A DNA stretch of 64,000 bases from Hermodice carunculata (GCA_964020975.1 OZ026628.1:53420971-53484970), one strand, 5' to 3'; positions 11,086 to 24,079 are shown, numbered from the stretch's first letter. Notes: generated from the letters alone by a model not told the origin. Translations and numbers: made by a program.

Positions 11086-12440
11086 TGTAGGCTGTGAAAA
11101 CATTGCACACAAAGATGTGCAAGAATGTAATTGATACCCTCACATACAATGCGCCAATGACATGTACTGAATATATTGTAAAATAAATAATATAACAACC
11201 CAATATACCAAATACCAATCAATATGTATGGATAAACAGTGTATCAATATATAGATATGTGACAATTGAAAAAAAAAACAAATAACAATAAAAATGATTT
11301 TGAAACCAAAAATAAATAAATAATAAATCACAATAAATAACAGAGTTGGTTGCAACCAGGTACGTAGCTGTCTAGCTGAATGGAAAACTGATGTTGAAAC
11401 TTGACTGTCGATAAATATCACAACACACAATGGGACTCCTAAAGTGTATAACGATGTAGCACAGCACTGATGAACATCATCACTGGTGTGTCTGAATACC
11501 AGTACATGAATGCACAGAAGTACAGATGAACAGGTATACGGATGCACTGATGCACATCACCACTGATGTGTCTAACACTTGAAACCGGGAACACTGGAAC
11601 ACACATTGCACATTCCCTCGAATGTGTCTAATACCGGAACACTGGAACACCCTTACCCACTGCTCCTAGGTATGACTTGTAACTATGGCACCCATGGCGA
11701 AGCAGGCAATAGTTTTTATCTTCTGTCACTTTGACTGAAGGAAGGAGTCAACTCGAACTGTTTAATCTCCATGGGCATTTATTGACACTAGAACATCACT
11801 GCATCATCAAAGAGACATACTGAAACAATATAAATATGATCAACATATAATTATTTTACTACTCATTTGGTATAACTTTTAACTTACATGTATATACCAT
11901 TTATCGTAACTACTTCAAACACTTGTTATAGCTTCATATACAATATTCTATTAAACAATATATCAAGTTTTAACAATATGACATTTCACCATTTAACAAA
12001 TACTTCAACAATTTATGCTCTTGGTAAATAATTCATAGTTAAATATAATATCTAACCATTAATACAGCCAGTGAAAAAAGTAAGCTGAAACACAACAGCG
12101 AAACCTGCTGTCGATATATGTAACTGAAGAGAACAAAGCATAATGCACATTGAAACCATGGGGAAAAGTATCGACTATTAAAACCAAAAATACCAAACTT
12201 TATATATATAGCTTTAATATTAACCCTTTATAACCAATGCTAAATACTCTTTCCTCAATTCAATGTGCTTCATATACGTAACCTGTACAAGCTGTTAACT
12301 TCATTTACACCTTAACATAACCTGATTTTACAACACTATTTTACATGTTTTGTAGCTTTTAGCCAGCATTTAAACTAAATGCATACTTACAAAGCTATTT
12401 TGCGGGATTGCACGGCCTGATCCAACCCCAGTAAAGCACA
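11086..12440 (-). other. Upstream flank of the BEL/Pao gag: possible leader or LTR
   Basis: This lies directly upstream (minus sense) of the gag frame. It holds AT-rich low-complexity sequence and a small degenerate repeat array near 11466-11650. No second LTR copy is present in the window, so LTR limits cannot be drawn. No gene is seen. Confidence 0.3.
11466..11650 (+). repeat. Degenerate short tandem repeats
   Basis: The block actgatgaacatcatcactg at 11466 recurs as actgatgcacatcaccactg at 11546 (80 bp apart), each followed by a TGTGTCT tail, and a third, weaker copy follows near 11600. In addition ggaacactggaacac occurs twice about 48 bp apart (about 11588 and 11636). Confidence 0.55.
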
Positions 12441-15130
12441 GAACTTCCACCATGATAGTACCTATAAGCAACATACGAACGATGCCTATAAATACTACGC
12501 AATTACTGCAATTTGACATATTTCAAAACGAACACGATGAAATAGCAATTGATAAACGTAGGTCCCTACTTATGTTAGTTCCTTCAACACTTGTTAGTTA
12601 CATTATAAACAGGTGCGGAGACAAGCCCCTGACTCGGCTCTCTCGACCACAATACAACTATTTGGCTCGTTGAAAACTGGGGAATGTGTCTACATGCTGC
12701 CTGCCAACAGTATATACGTAGCAGTGGGAATGAATCGCCATCATTATAATATAAAAGGAAAGTAGTACCTAAGCAAAAATAGGGAAAAAAACTAAAGAAC
12801 CCTACCCTCAATACATTATCAACCCATGTATACGGTACCATAACACTACAGGGTTTACAAAGACACATGTACAACAACAACAACAAAAAAAGAAAAACCA
12901 TGGAGAAATATGAAAAAAAATCACACGAAAAAATACAAAACACGAGCTAGTGTTTGACAGCTAGGATTTTATCTGTTGCTTCCAAGTTAAGACAATCATA
13001 ATATGTAAAAGACACTACATTAATCTCTTAAAGAAATGAAACAAGTATCTTTTAAAAAGTCTTTTACATAAATGATCATGGTGGTATTTGGAAATAAATA
13101 CAACAGTTTTTATTCAGAAAACCAAATGTCACTGTAAAATTGGTGCTTCAAACTTGTTATTTTGTCTAGGCCAACGCATTGGCGACGTTCCTGTGAAATC
13201 TTTCATGAATCTGGTACCACTGTTCATCTGTGCTACTCACTGAGCGACATAAACTTTCGCACTTTGCAACCAAATCATGCATATTGGGTACTATGGTCTG
13301 AAATCATAAGACTACTGCAGTTCAGTCCTTATTGGATTATGGCAGACTGCATTCCATGTGTAGTATCTGGACAAGTCAAACGTCAGCATTGGAAGGGGTG
13401 GTACATTAAACTCGCGATGAACATTATGATGCGTTCACACACTCAATCAAAATGTATGTTGAAACTCAGTGAAAAATTTAACTGCACTTTTGATCAAAAT
13501 TGAGTAAGATGCCAAAGATATTTTGTGTATCACATAGGCAAGTAATTCAATTGTTTTTTACTGAACAGTCAGAATCATGCTGTTGAAATATTGCACTAAT
13601 ATTTGTCCACATTGCAAAGAAGATTACCACATGTCCGTCCCAACAACTGTTACCGACTCCTCCAAGGGAATAAAATCTGGTGATCAGTACTTACCCATTG
13701 AGTCATGGTCAAAAATTTCTTTGCAAACTGAAGTCACAAGATTCTGAAATGCATAATCCCTATGTATTATTCGGAAAGAGACCATTTTGGTTGTCTAAAA
13801 AAAAACATTTAATGCAGATACAGTGAAAGCTGATTACAATAAAACTACCTGTTCCCTAAAAAATGTGTTAAAGTACTAAATATGTCAGGTAAATTGCCAC
13901 CATAGCAAAAACATGCAGCTTAATGTACCCGACAAGTAGTATCATTACGATAATATGTTGGGACATTCAAGTGTCATCATAGCGACGTTTCACCTAACCC
14001 TGGCTGCAATTATAGATTTCAGGTGGGTTATCTATATATTATTTATAAATAATTGATGTGGAAATCTGCAAAACCGTCGCAAACAGAAGTGCCATCCTGA
14101 GTTCAATTTGTAGGTTTGCAGCATAGGTGCTATCCAATGAACAGTGATGCAAAATTGACATGAAACTGGTTATGCTCAATTTACTCAACTACCTCACATT
14201 ATAAAACTGTAACATTTCATATGCTTTGCTACAATTTAAAGTTATTGACGCTTCAAAATGTCGGATGTGAAATGGTACAGCTTGATGTGAATGGAAAAAA
14301 CGTTTAACCCTGTATACAAAAAGTGTGACATAAAATCCACCTATTTTGCAGCGCAATCAACGCACTTAGGACAGTCACGAAGTGTAACAATGAACGGTGG
14401 ACAATCGATCGCAAGCAGCAGCGCTATTTTTTGATTGTCACGCAAACAAGAGGTCTGTCATCAGCGCAGCAAGATTGATCAATAGTGCACAACGTCTCCT
14501 GAAGGTTCGGAGGTGATTCAAGTTTCTGAAATACAGTGGTTCCTACTATTTAAGAAAGTGCCCTACTGGTAGAGAAAAGTAGTCGTGTATGACTGGTGGT
14601 CTTTTCGGGCATGTTAAAAAAAAAACAAGTGTAGTGTCTTCAAAGAGCAGTCTATAATATAGTCTTGAATTGGAAGTGGCCTTTAAAGCAGATATTACTG
14701 TACTGTACATTCACAAGAACAGGCACGCTTTCTGTCTGTTTTCACGAAATAAAAGCAAGGACATGCTTGTGTAATACAAATTGCTCAAAATTATACCCCT
14801 CAACTGTGAAACAATTTAATGAAGTTGACAGAAGGCATGAGACTTGTAACGGATACAAGCTCAGCATCTACAGGCTTACAAGGCTAACTTGCGCATTTAA
14901 TAGTAATTTTGCACATATGCTTCCAAAATATAATGCATTCAGATCATACAATAATTCCACATGCCTTCTTATGCACTATAATTTGCTCAGCATTATACTC
15001 ATAAAATGTGCAAAGTTTATAGAAAAAAATGGTAATCCTGAGTTGGGAGTTCAATCATGGTAAATGGGCTACAAGGAACTATCCAAAAGAGATAAAAATT
15101 ACTTTGATTTGTGTAATGTTTTATAAATTT
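12441..15130. other. Unannotated stretch
   Basis: Long but without a supported gene. The 113-codon frame at 13162-13503 and the 132-codon frame at 14665-15063 have no motif I recognise. Near 14390-14530 the plus strand reads RYFLIVTQTRGLSSAQ, faintly like a Tc1 helix-turn-helix region, but the rest of a transposase is absent. Confidence 0.35.
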
Positions 15131-15141
15131 GTGAAAAAGGA

Positions 15142-15210
<69 letters not shown>

Positions 15211-15211
15211 C
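15131..15211. repeat. (GA)n microsatellite
   Basis: GA run with two GGG interruptions near its ends. Confidence 0.95.
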
Positions 15212-16559
15212 ACGAAACAGGGACAGGTATCCTAAATGACATGCTGTTTGATGCGTTTGGCCTCAAAAATATCTTGCTCAGATATTATGCATGTGCAACT
15301 TATACATCGTATTTATGAAGAAAACATAAAAAAACCAACAAAATATAAGTTTGTTATATGATAAAGCGTGAATTGCATCAGCTTAATGTGCACTGCACCA
15401 AAATCAAATTACATCTGGTGAAATCTAGCGGAATCCGGTGATTTATTTAAATCCCTTGTTCAGTCCTGCCAGATCAATCCCTGTGCGAACACCTGAACAC
15501 GTCAACATTTGTGACTGGATGCCATTGATGTGTCAACATAGTGGTTTCTCGGGATCAGCAAAAAGAACTGAGTTGGTGTTTCGTAGCAAGCGATTTTAAG
15601 ACTGGTACGTACGTATCTGGGACGCCAATACTCAGAGTGTCATTTCAGGGATAAGTTGCCAAGGCCATCGGAGACAAAAAAAAATAATCAACGAAGGGTA
15701 GGTACAATAAAGGTAGTAACCAGTGACTGAAGTACAATTAAGGCAATGACCAGTGACTGGTTTTGTTCGTGAGATACTGGCCCACCGGTCAGCATAGTTC
15801 AATGTTGACACCAATAACCTGAGGTAAACCTCATTACTATTTGAGACCCAACCAAGATTGCCAGCAAGTTTCAAATGAATCTGCCTGATGATTTTGGATA
15901 AGTCAGAAATGAGAAATGCCACTGGAATCCGAATTAAACACATGGTTAAGCATAGGAATGCATGGTTAATAAGTGCCCTAATTGAAAAAAGTAGTTAAGT
16001 CAGGGATCCAGAGAAGTGCCACATTTATTTGACCCTTGCATAATAAATATTTACATCAAATATCAGTTTAACCAAAGTGACGGTTTTGGTGAACAAGCTG
16101 AAAATAACAAAAATTCAGAGAAATCAACAAAAACAATAAAATATTCCCGTGGAATATCAAAGCAGTTGGCCATCTGGATTGCCGGAAGAAAACAATGTAA
16201 TATGATAAATTTCCCGATAATTTGTAAAGAAAGAGCCATTCCTTGCTCTACATGACAAAGATCTTGGCAGAGGGTGAGATCTAGCATTTTATATTCCTTG
16301 GGACCTGCATGGAGACTCTGCATTTCAGTAAATAATAGTGATCACTGCGCCAACTAACATGTCTAAACTCCATGTGAAGATATTCAGCAGTTGTTTCTCT
16401 GTACACCACTATGAAATGTTTGGGAATGGTTTATGTTTATATATGTCCATATAAATGGAAAGCACCCACCCTGTCATGATGTGGCCAACCTTTGTACATT
16501 CAACATAATTTTATTCATAACTCTTTTATATTGGAATATTGGTAATTTTTTTATTTAAT
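15212..16559. other. Unannotated stretch, perhaps more Polinton remnant at its right end
   Basis: Overlapping open frames at 15632-15943 and 16063-16323 show no firm family match. Because a Polinton polymerase remnant follows at 16560 on the minus strand, the 16.0-16.5 kb part could hold its decayed C-terminal end. I cannot show this. Confidence 0.3.
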
Positions 16560-18430
16560 TTTGATAGTCACACACCATATGTTATGTACGTTTCCGTTTT
16601 GGTATACTGATGGGTAATCATAACCATACCTCCCCTAATTCCTTTCTCTATCATTGGATACATGTCTATGTGACAGTAGATCAAGTGACGTCCCAAACAT
16701 CTTTAAAGCGGCACTGCAAGCCAGCCCTGGTGCTGTGAAATAATGACCTAAATCTAACCCATATTCCCTCAATGTATGCATGCGAAATTTCACGTAAACG
16801 TCACATAAAAGGAACATCTGTAACTATAGATGGTGATATTGTCCCAATGATTTCACGTCAAACCTTGTTCATACTCTCTGTACATGAGCATAAGCCTCTT
16901 CACTGAGACCTTCTCTAGTAACTCTTCTGAAAAATGCTTCAACGGTCCGAAGTGGGTCTCTTGGAAACGTGCTGTGGTGCCCATGTACTGGTACTGACAG
17001 AGTCCCCTCCCTTAGTCAACAGTTCCACTCTGAAGTCCTTCAAAATGCTACCCCACGTGTTTGAAGTCCTTCACTTTTCCAACTTATGCATCCAGAGTAT
17101 TATTTGGAAACAGCAATGAATCTATAAACGAGCTTTCCCAAGAAAAAAAAAATGAATTTTTCCGAAGTTTGTTGAATGTATTTCATCTCTTTTGTGTCAA
17201 TTATCCGAAAGCTTCTATCAATATGCGAGCATCGTATCCTTTGCAAGTTGTGAATCACCACAGGAATGATGAATTTGAAGTGAGGAGTTTCTTTGTGGCC
17301 GTGTGCAGCATCATCCTCGGATTCTTATTGTCTTTACCCGTAAACAGATGGTCCAACATGTCTGTTCTCTTCTTACCTTTGAAGTAAGCCTGTATGATAC
17401 AATATCTGTGTGCTGCACCTAGATACCCTCCATTCAAGTGGTTATGCTCACGCACCTTGTCTGACTGTGTGAATATTGGATTTTTATAATAATAACAAGA
17501 CTGTTCTTGCCTAAATTTGTCGTTCGCTTCGACAATATTGAAGCAAAGGTGAAAGCATCACACAAGCACTTGCTCGGCAATGTGGGCAACTACTGTATTT
17601 TGTTCTTTTGCAAAAGGTGTTTTGCAATGTGAACCGAAGCACGTCTTCTCATGACACTTAAGTCTTTTTTGTGAGAGATTAAGGAAGAAATGTTTTTATC
17701 CAAACATAACATGTGTCCTTATAAACGAGTAAAACTATATATTGGCCCTTTCTTTTGGCAGTGACATACATAGGAAATAACTATTTTCTCTCAGTACCAT
17801 CAACATTGATAGACAGCCAAGGATTGAGCTTTTCAAACTTGATAATCTGTTATTTGAACTGGAAATGAAATGGCAGTAAAGACCAGTTCTGTTTGATAGC
17901 GCACGCACTTGATCAATCTCTCTGCATTAGTGGATGCTGGGTGAAAAGCCGACAAAATGGCCTACATGAAATATTTTGCATCCCAATTTTTTACATTTGT
18001 GAGACTATGGGTATGCACAATTCATTTTGGGATGAGAAACATATAATGAGCCCCTGCTGGCGTGTCAAGTGCCAACTTTTACAATCTATTTAATTACTAC
18101 CTCTAGGCACCAACCAGATTCCTCACGTACAAATTTTCCCACATTGCCGACCAAGTGCTTGTATAACTCTTTCACTTTTGCTTCAATATCGTCCGAGGCA
18201 AGCAAGGCCATTGTTGCCCTATGGGAAGCTGGAATGGTGTTCATTTTCTTCCCATCTATGGGATAATCTTTAATCAATCTTGCCTTTAACATTGAGTAAA
18301 ACTTTGGAGCTTGTCTTTTATATAATTGTGCTTTGCGATGAAACACTGCCCTGTCACCATACCAGTCACAGTCGCTGTCGAGATACAGACTGATATCTTT
18401 TACTAATTTTCTTCTGTATTATTCTGCAAC
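16560..18430 (-). mobile_element. Polinton/Maverick fossil (protein-primed DNA polymerase B)
   Basis: Minus strand. The 16560-17000 part matches the family-B polymerase of Polintons: a segment of the TDVLLLADVFEKFR kind (here VPLLCDVYVKFR), a HYFTAPGLACSAALKM block and a GIRGG motif. The 18105-18430 part, upstream in minus sense, contains RQAPKFYSMLKARL and NTIPASHRA. I read it as an N-terminal portion of a Polinton-associated protein, less surely. Capsid, integrase, protease and packaging ATPase genes and the terminal repeats are not seen. The element is broken by several lesions, is only partly present, and looks old. Confidence 0.6.
17521..17600 (+). mobile_element. Inverted second fragment of the 18.1-kb Polinton-type sequence
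   Basis: The plus strand here (gacaatattgaagcaaaggt, then caagcacttgctcggcaatg) closely matches the minus strand at about 18125-18200. The same element region is therefore present twice in opposite orientation, about 0.6 kb apart. This is a fossil fragment only. Confidence 0.6.
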
Positions 18431-18469
18431 AAACTACATCATCATGTTGTAACTGGCGCATCTCTGAAC

Positions 18470-19530
18470 TGGTTTGAAGGCTATCGGAAAAAATAGACCA
18501 CAGTATGTACAATTAGATGATATCTGTTTGAAGCCAGCACTTGTTATTAGAGGCATTACCCAAGTGTTCATGTTTGGACCCCTCATTTTACAATATACAT
18601 TAATGATATGCCCCACGCTACTTCAAAATTCGATTCCATGCTTTATGCAGATCATCATACCTTATCAAGTTCGCTCTCTTCCTTCAGTTATACTAATAGG
18701 GAACAGAACAGTAAAACTGTCTCAAATAAGACAAACCTAGAACGAAATAGGGTATATAAATGGCTACCAGCCAATAAACTTTTGTTAAATATATCCAAAA
18801 ACAAATGAATGGTTTTTCAATATCCTCAATGGAAAGTTAACTTAAACATTCACAGCAAAGGAGCAGACACAACAATTTAAAGGTCAAAAGAATTTGACCA
18901 TTTATAGCTGAGAACTCACGAAAATTTAAATTGGCACACCCATATAAATACAATAGCGGCTAAACTTTCAAGGGTTATAGTTACACTTAAGAGACATAAA
19001 AATATTGTGCCCATCAAAGAGCTCTTACTCATATATAAGTCAGTTATTTGCCTTATCTAAATGATGCAATACTTGCCCGAAACTTACAATTGTGGATGCA
19101 TTACTACACTACAAAGGAAAGCCATCCGTTTACTGTGCTTTGTTATATTTAATGCAACCACTAAACTACTTTTCATACAATTAAACATTCTTAAAGTTGC
19201 TGATTTATCATACCAAATGTCTCTTAAATTTTACTTTCGATTCATAAATGATGAACGCCCTGGCTGTTGTTCAAATATATTCTTAACTATCGCTGTTACC
19301 TATCTCTCCAGAAATCGAGACCTATCCCGTTATGCTGCAGCATCACATTTTTCATTTGAAAACTGTATTCAGTTTTATTTACCAAAACTACTCGACAGGA
19401 CACATGGTAGTATAATGGATAAGGTACACACTCATTGTAAATGTGGATTTTCAAAATACATTAAACGATATCTAATTAGCCAATACGCCGAAGTATGTAC
19501 TGACACAAATTATTATGTTTGTGGTAACTG
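18470..19530 (+). mobile_element. Decayed LINE (Jockey/CR1-like) reverse transcriptase, 3' half
   Basis: Plus strand. Recognisable blocks in order: TIYINDMPHAT, then SMLYADHHTLSSS (the catalytic YADD box with its last D changed to H), VYKWLPANKLLLNISKNK (family form: WL-x-x-NKL-x-LN-x-x-KT), LRTHENLNWHTHIN (the LGV-x-x-D-x-L-x-W-x-x-HI box), and LQRKAIRLL followed by a C-terminal region to 19530. Several frameshifts and stops separate the blocks, so the copy is dead. It ends a few bases before an (AT)n repeat that is itself duplicated. Confidence 0.75.
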
Positions 19531-19536
19531 AACGGA

Positions 19537-19545
19537 CAAATTGAT

Positions 19546-19611
<66 letters not shown>

Positions 19612-19705
19612 TTATCAAAATTACGCATCATCATATACAGTTACATCGCAAATTGATTCTCATATATATTTATATATATATATATAATTATATACATATA
19701 TATAT

Positions 19706-19768
<63 letters not shown>

Positions 19769-19809
19769 ATGATCAAAATTACGCATCATCATATACAGTT
19801 ACATCGCAA
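19537..19809 (+). repeat. Tandem duplication of an (AT)n tract with its flanks
   Basis: The unit caaattgattctcat + (AT)n + atcaaaattacgcatcatca... occurs twice (19537-19648 and 19649-19806). The 3' flanks 19614-19651 and 19772-19809 are nearly identical over 38 bp. The AT tracts differ in length and purity. Confidence 0.8.
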
Positions 19810-21890
19810 TAATCAAAGCCTAGCCCCCAAAAAATGGGTTTCCTATCCATAGTTGGTGTTCTCTTGATTGCATGATTTTTTTCCTTTTATAGGTAATGTT
19901 ATGTAAACTTCCTTATGTCTTAACGTACTAATATATCATTATATTACCTGTTATATAGTATTTTACTACCATGCTTTTGTCAAAGAAATTTGATCTGAGT
20001 TTGAGTGTGAGTGCAGCAGTGGACTGAGAATTTTTTGATCGTTGTGCCTATTTTACCAACAAACATCACAAGCAGGTTGATGGCGGATTGCACAAGATAA
20101 ATTATGCGCTTGTTTGGCTTCATAACGTGTGCAATGTTATACAAAGTTACAAATTTTATCGCATTTTCATGACTTAAAAACTGGATTTTTTCATTCTTTT
20201 TTGACTTGTCCTATAAATTTTGCAGTTAATATCGAAGGATTGTTGGAAATTTTGGCTGCAATAATTTTGCAGATGTTAGACTTGCCTGTTTGCTACTTAA
20301 TTTTATCTTTTGGCATTATTCTGTTTTATCTATTCACTTTCAGATATTTTAGGCTTCCGTCAGGTTAACCCCCCCCCCCCCCTCAAAAAAAAAACTACGA
20401 CAGTTCGAAAGAAAAATTAGTTTAGAAGAGTTATGTTCTAATTACATGTTTTTGACTTAAGTGCTTATGACTTTCACTCTTTTCTGACATGCTTAAGTAC
20501 ATATTTACTCAATGTCGAAAAATTACTCAAATTCGACAGCATTTGCCGCACTGTCACAAACCCGACCCATTATGTTAAAACATTGATTCAGGGTTTGCAG
20601 TGAAATGGAGCTAAATTATTTGCAGACTTTCAAAGGGAAGACTTGGTGTCATTGTGGGGTTTGTTTTGCATTTCTGGTGTGGGATGTCCATTTTTGCAGT
20701 ACTTGTTAGGATTTCCCTCGGTTTGTACAGGTGGTCTAGCTGCAACTGTTCATTTTACAATCACTGAACACAATGCTCCAGTTTGTTTCTACTTTTGTTA
20801 TACACTGACAGGTGGTTCAACTAAGATAAGCTATCCAACTAGAAAAGGTACTTACTGGTTCAGGGGTAAGTCAAATTGCTCGTATCTGCACTTGTACGAA
20901 ATAAATTTAGTAATTATGTTTGGTTTGACAGGTATCCTTCATTAATAATAAAGCTCTACATTTATAAGCAAAATTTCACGTATTTAGTTTAGTCATCATT
21001 TGCCACGTTCATATAATTCATCATTGTGAGGGTTGTCTTTGCTGATTATTTAGCTTAGGCAAGAAGCTGCTACTCAGACATGTACGGGTATAGGTTCCGA
21101 AACATGTTCTGAGTAGCTACCATTGAAGACCCATTAATTTATTCGGGCTAATACAGTCTATATCGAAAGTATACAGTGCAACGTGTGCAATACGGACAAT
21201 GGTACTTTTAAATGTATTTAGCTTAGACATTGACAGGTTAGCTTATGGAGAGTAAAGAGTTCTGTCTGAATTATGACTACTAGGAAGTGGTTTTGGACAA
21301 AAAGACACAAATACAATGTCATGATTCTAATTATAGATGAATGCATCGGTTGAAACCATACAGGGATAAAAGTGATTTTGTTCGTCCATGGTGAAACCGT
21401 CTTAACTCTCTTTGTGAGTCCCAGCTTGGTCACCCGGTGCCATTTTGACAATAAGCACCTGTCATCCTCCATTTTTCCCTCAAACACTATCGCAATCTCG
21501 GAATACAGAATGATAAGCTAGTTGATTGCATTACCGTCTGGCTATTTGATCACCACAATAAACCAATGGGAGGCATGCATTTTAATTTTCCCGCTACAAC
21601 TGCATACCTGTTTTTCCTAGTAACCAAAGTCTTGCATGACAAGACACGGCCTGCTGCCTTTGCGGGGCACCTAGTTATTACGACTATTTTGGAAATAAAG
21701 AACACATAGTGCAGGCAAAGGAAATGTATTCTTGTTACCAACATAGCAAGCAATAAATGAATATGACTTTGGTATTTGGGAACTTACATTTTTCTAACAG
21801 ATAATAATTTTGTGACAATGAGGTGTCTAGCCCTGTCTCTGACACTAAAATACCTTGGGGTGTGGACTGTGATTTACAGACGTAAACCCC
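19810..21890. other. Unannotated stretch
   Basis: A C14 homopolymer lies at about 20370-20383, followed by an A run. A 100-codon frame at 20643-20945 and minus frames at 21218-21487 and 21550-21753 have no recognised motif. The first could be an exon of the locus that follows, but nothing shows it. Confidence 0.3.
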
Positions 21891-21893
21891 CTG

Positions 21894-22116
21894 CTTTGTG
21901 GCGGGAAATCAATATGCACGTCTCTTATTAAACGGTGGTCTTGATCTTTTCAAGCAGTTTACACAAAAATTACCAGCAGCACACCTGAAATGTTACAGTT
22001 GGTTGCTTGCCGTTTGTACGGCACTTGGACGTGGAAAGCAGCCGACTGCTATCCCAACATTGGTGGATTATTTAGCAGAAGTTTGTCAACCGCATGCACG
22101 TGCTCGAGCAAGCTAA
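21894..22116 (+). CDS. Possible coding exon, function unknown
   Basis: An open stretch reading GGLDLFKQFTQKLPAAHLKC, then WLLAVCTALGRGKQPTAIP and a C-terminal QPHARARAS before the stop. Composition is protein-like (amphipathic helices, no low complexity). A splice-acceptor-like tttacag lies just upstream near 21878. I do not recognise the family. A second open stretch with paired cysteines (22250-22477; SKCPECPLCRR near its end) and a spliced pair at 22.83-23.06 kb follow on the same strand, so these may be parts of one locus or of an unknown mobile element. Confidence 0.3.
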
Positions 22117-22249
22117 AACATGATCATGTTTTTGTCCCTTTTATCACGTAAATTTTGCTTTTTGGGATCCACGTTTCATGACAGGAAAGGTGAGGTTCCA
22201 AACTTCAAGAAAATTGGGAAAAGTCATTTTGTAAACTAAGGCCCTTCAA

Positions 22250-22477
22250 ATGCAAAAAAACGTCAACTGTAAGAGGTTTAAGTGTCCTGACTATATATCT
22301 GAACGTCCCTTTGCGGACGGCATGGTGTGTCTCTGTGTGACATGGTTGTCACTTAGTGAGGATGACCTGATTCACAAAATTCCTGATGACTGGACAGTTC
22401 CTCCGGCAAAAAGTTCCAAGTGTCCAGAATGTCCGTTATGCAGGAGGCAAAACCAGGCTATAAAATGGACAATTTAG
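22250..22477 (+). CDS. Small open frame with Cys pairs, function unknown
   Basis: 75 codons from an ATG. It holds NCKRFKCPDY near the N-terminus and CPECPLCRRQNQ near the C-terminus, a spacing that could bind zinc. No family is recognised. It lies between two other plus-strand coding-like segments; splice links are not evident. Confidence 0.25.
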   Translation: MQKNVNCKRFKCPDYISERPFADGMVCLCVTWLSLSEDDLIHKIPDDWTVPPAKSSKCPECPLCRRQNQAIKWTI

Positions 22478-22831
22478 GAGTGGTGCTGTCATTTGTTGTA
22501 CTTTTTACACTATTACTTAATTCATTAATAGAAAAACATATGACTTGTGGTCATAACATCCTGTGATACAAATTTATTTATAGAAACTTTGTACATTTAT
22601 TCTACACATTATCTTTATCATAAAACATATATGTATATGTTTATGTACAAATGTTTTAATATGTATTTATAGAGCTTAGTTCAAGTTTTCTAACCTCAAG
22701 TTGCAGATTCAGCCCCCCCCCCCCACCACCACCATGGGAATAAGTCAGTAGACTTTCTGATGCCATCCTTGGCTCGTTACTGTATAAACCTGAATAATGT
22801 CAATCAATCAATTAATAGGGTTTCATTAGTT

Positions 22832-23056
22832 TGATACATGTCATGGCAGAAATGTGGCCCTGGCTGCTTATCGTAAGGTAAGTAATGCTGTTCAAGTGCT
22901 AGTAGTATGTGTATATATGCTTTTTTCCCAAATTCCTTATTCACAGCAAATGGTTGGGTACATCGATTCAATAGACACATTAAAATCTACTATTGATAAT
23001 CTGCTGTACTTGCCCCAAAAAATTATTGGGCGACCTAAATACACAACTCGCCGGTA
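22832..23056 (+). CDS. Last two exons of an unknown spliced gene (candidate)
   Basis: Bases up to 22877 read GRNVALAAYRK and end at a strong donor (cgtaag/gtaagt). A 69-bp intron (22878-22946) has a pyrimidine-rich end and cacag acceptor. The frame then continues in phase from 22947 as QMVGYIDSIDTLKSTIDNLL to a stop at 23056 (tag). AATAAA follows within about 20 bp (near 23067). Donor, acceptor, frame continuity and poly(A) signal together suggest a real 3' gene end. The family is not recognised and upstream exons are uncertain. Confidence 0.4.
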
Positions 23057-24079
23057 GCCAGTTATTGAATAAAGTTTGGCACAAACAAAATGGTTTTACT
23101 CCTCATATCAGTATTTTTCTATGATTTTATACAAGCTAAGAATTCAGCGGCAATGGATCTAAAGCAAAGATTATCAGTGAACTTGATCTACTTTTCTCAA
23201 ATGCAAAGCCACTGTACATGGATAGATTACATTCTTGTTCCGAGTTTTTGACACCAACTGAATTAACTCATGACATATTATTCATTAGGATGTTGCAAAC
23301 GTCAGTGACCATGTTTCAACTCATCTGGAATTTGAGGCCTAAATTATTGGTGACACATCACGCCACATAAAGCCAAAGGTCCTTTACTAATTCACCATAA
23401 CGATGCAAACTGGAGTAATTAATCGTATAGCGTAATTATTAGTATAATAAATGAACTATCTACATTATTACATGCTAATCCTACCCAACTCCGACACCAG
23501 AAGGTCCATGTAACTACACGTTGAAAAGTACTCGAGGACCATCAGCAATTGCTTCTATGGTGCAGCTAAGGGAGCATGGTGCCTTTCTAAGAACCTTTTT
23601 AGACCAAAACTTTACTGGTGTCCTGAATTAGCCAATTTGCGTTAAACAAAACGTTTATACTGGCAACTATAAGAAAGTATTAGTTTTCGTGTCTTGGGCG
23701 TGATCTCCTAGTGTTATACAGGAGTCAAACATCTTTCTAGACAGATCAGCTGATGAAATATTTCTGACCTAATTTATAATGAATATATCAAATTAAAAAC
23801 TCTATGTCTGGGCAGGGAAATATTCTCCTTTGGAATGCTTTAAGGAAATGACAGTGTAAGATGGTCTATTCATCTTTGAAGGCTGGTGCGTTTGCTAAAC
23901 TGGATGATTCTGTAGTGTGCCATAATGGAAACCTGAATACTGGTGAATGAACGACCAGAAACATATAGATTCATATATAATATGTACATTGTGCTACCCA
24001 AACAATATATTCTGGCAAAAACTGATGATATGGAGACTCCTATAGATTCATTAAAGAGACAATGTTCCGCCAGGGATAT
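23057..24079. other. Unannotated stretch
   Basis: AT-rich and without a motif that I can identify. Confidence 0.4.

Noticed and set aside
14390-14530. Tc1-like DNA-binding region
   Set aside because: A short, weak resemblance with internal stops and no catalytic domain nearby.
15632-16323. Minus-strand frames as more Polinton genes
   Set aside because: Position is suggestive but no Polinton motif can be pointed to.
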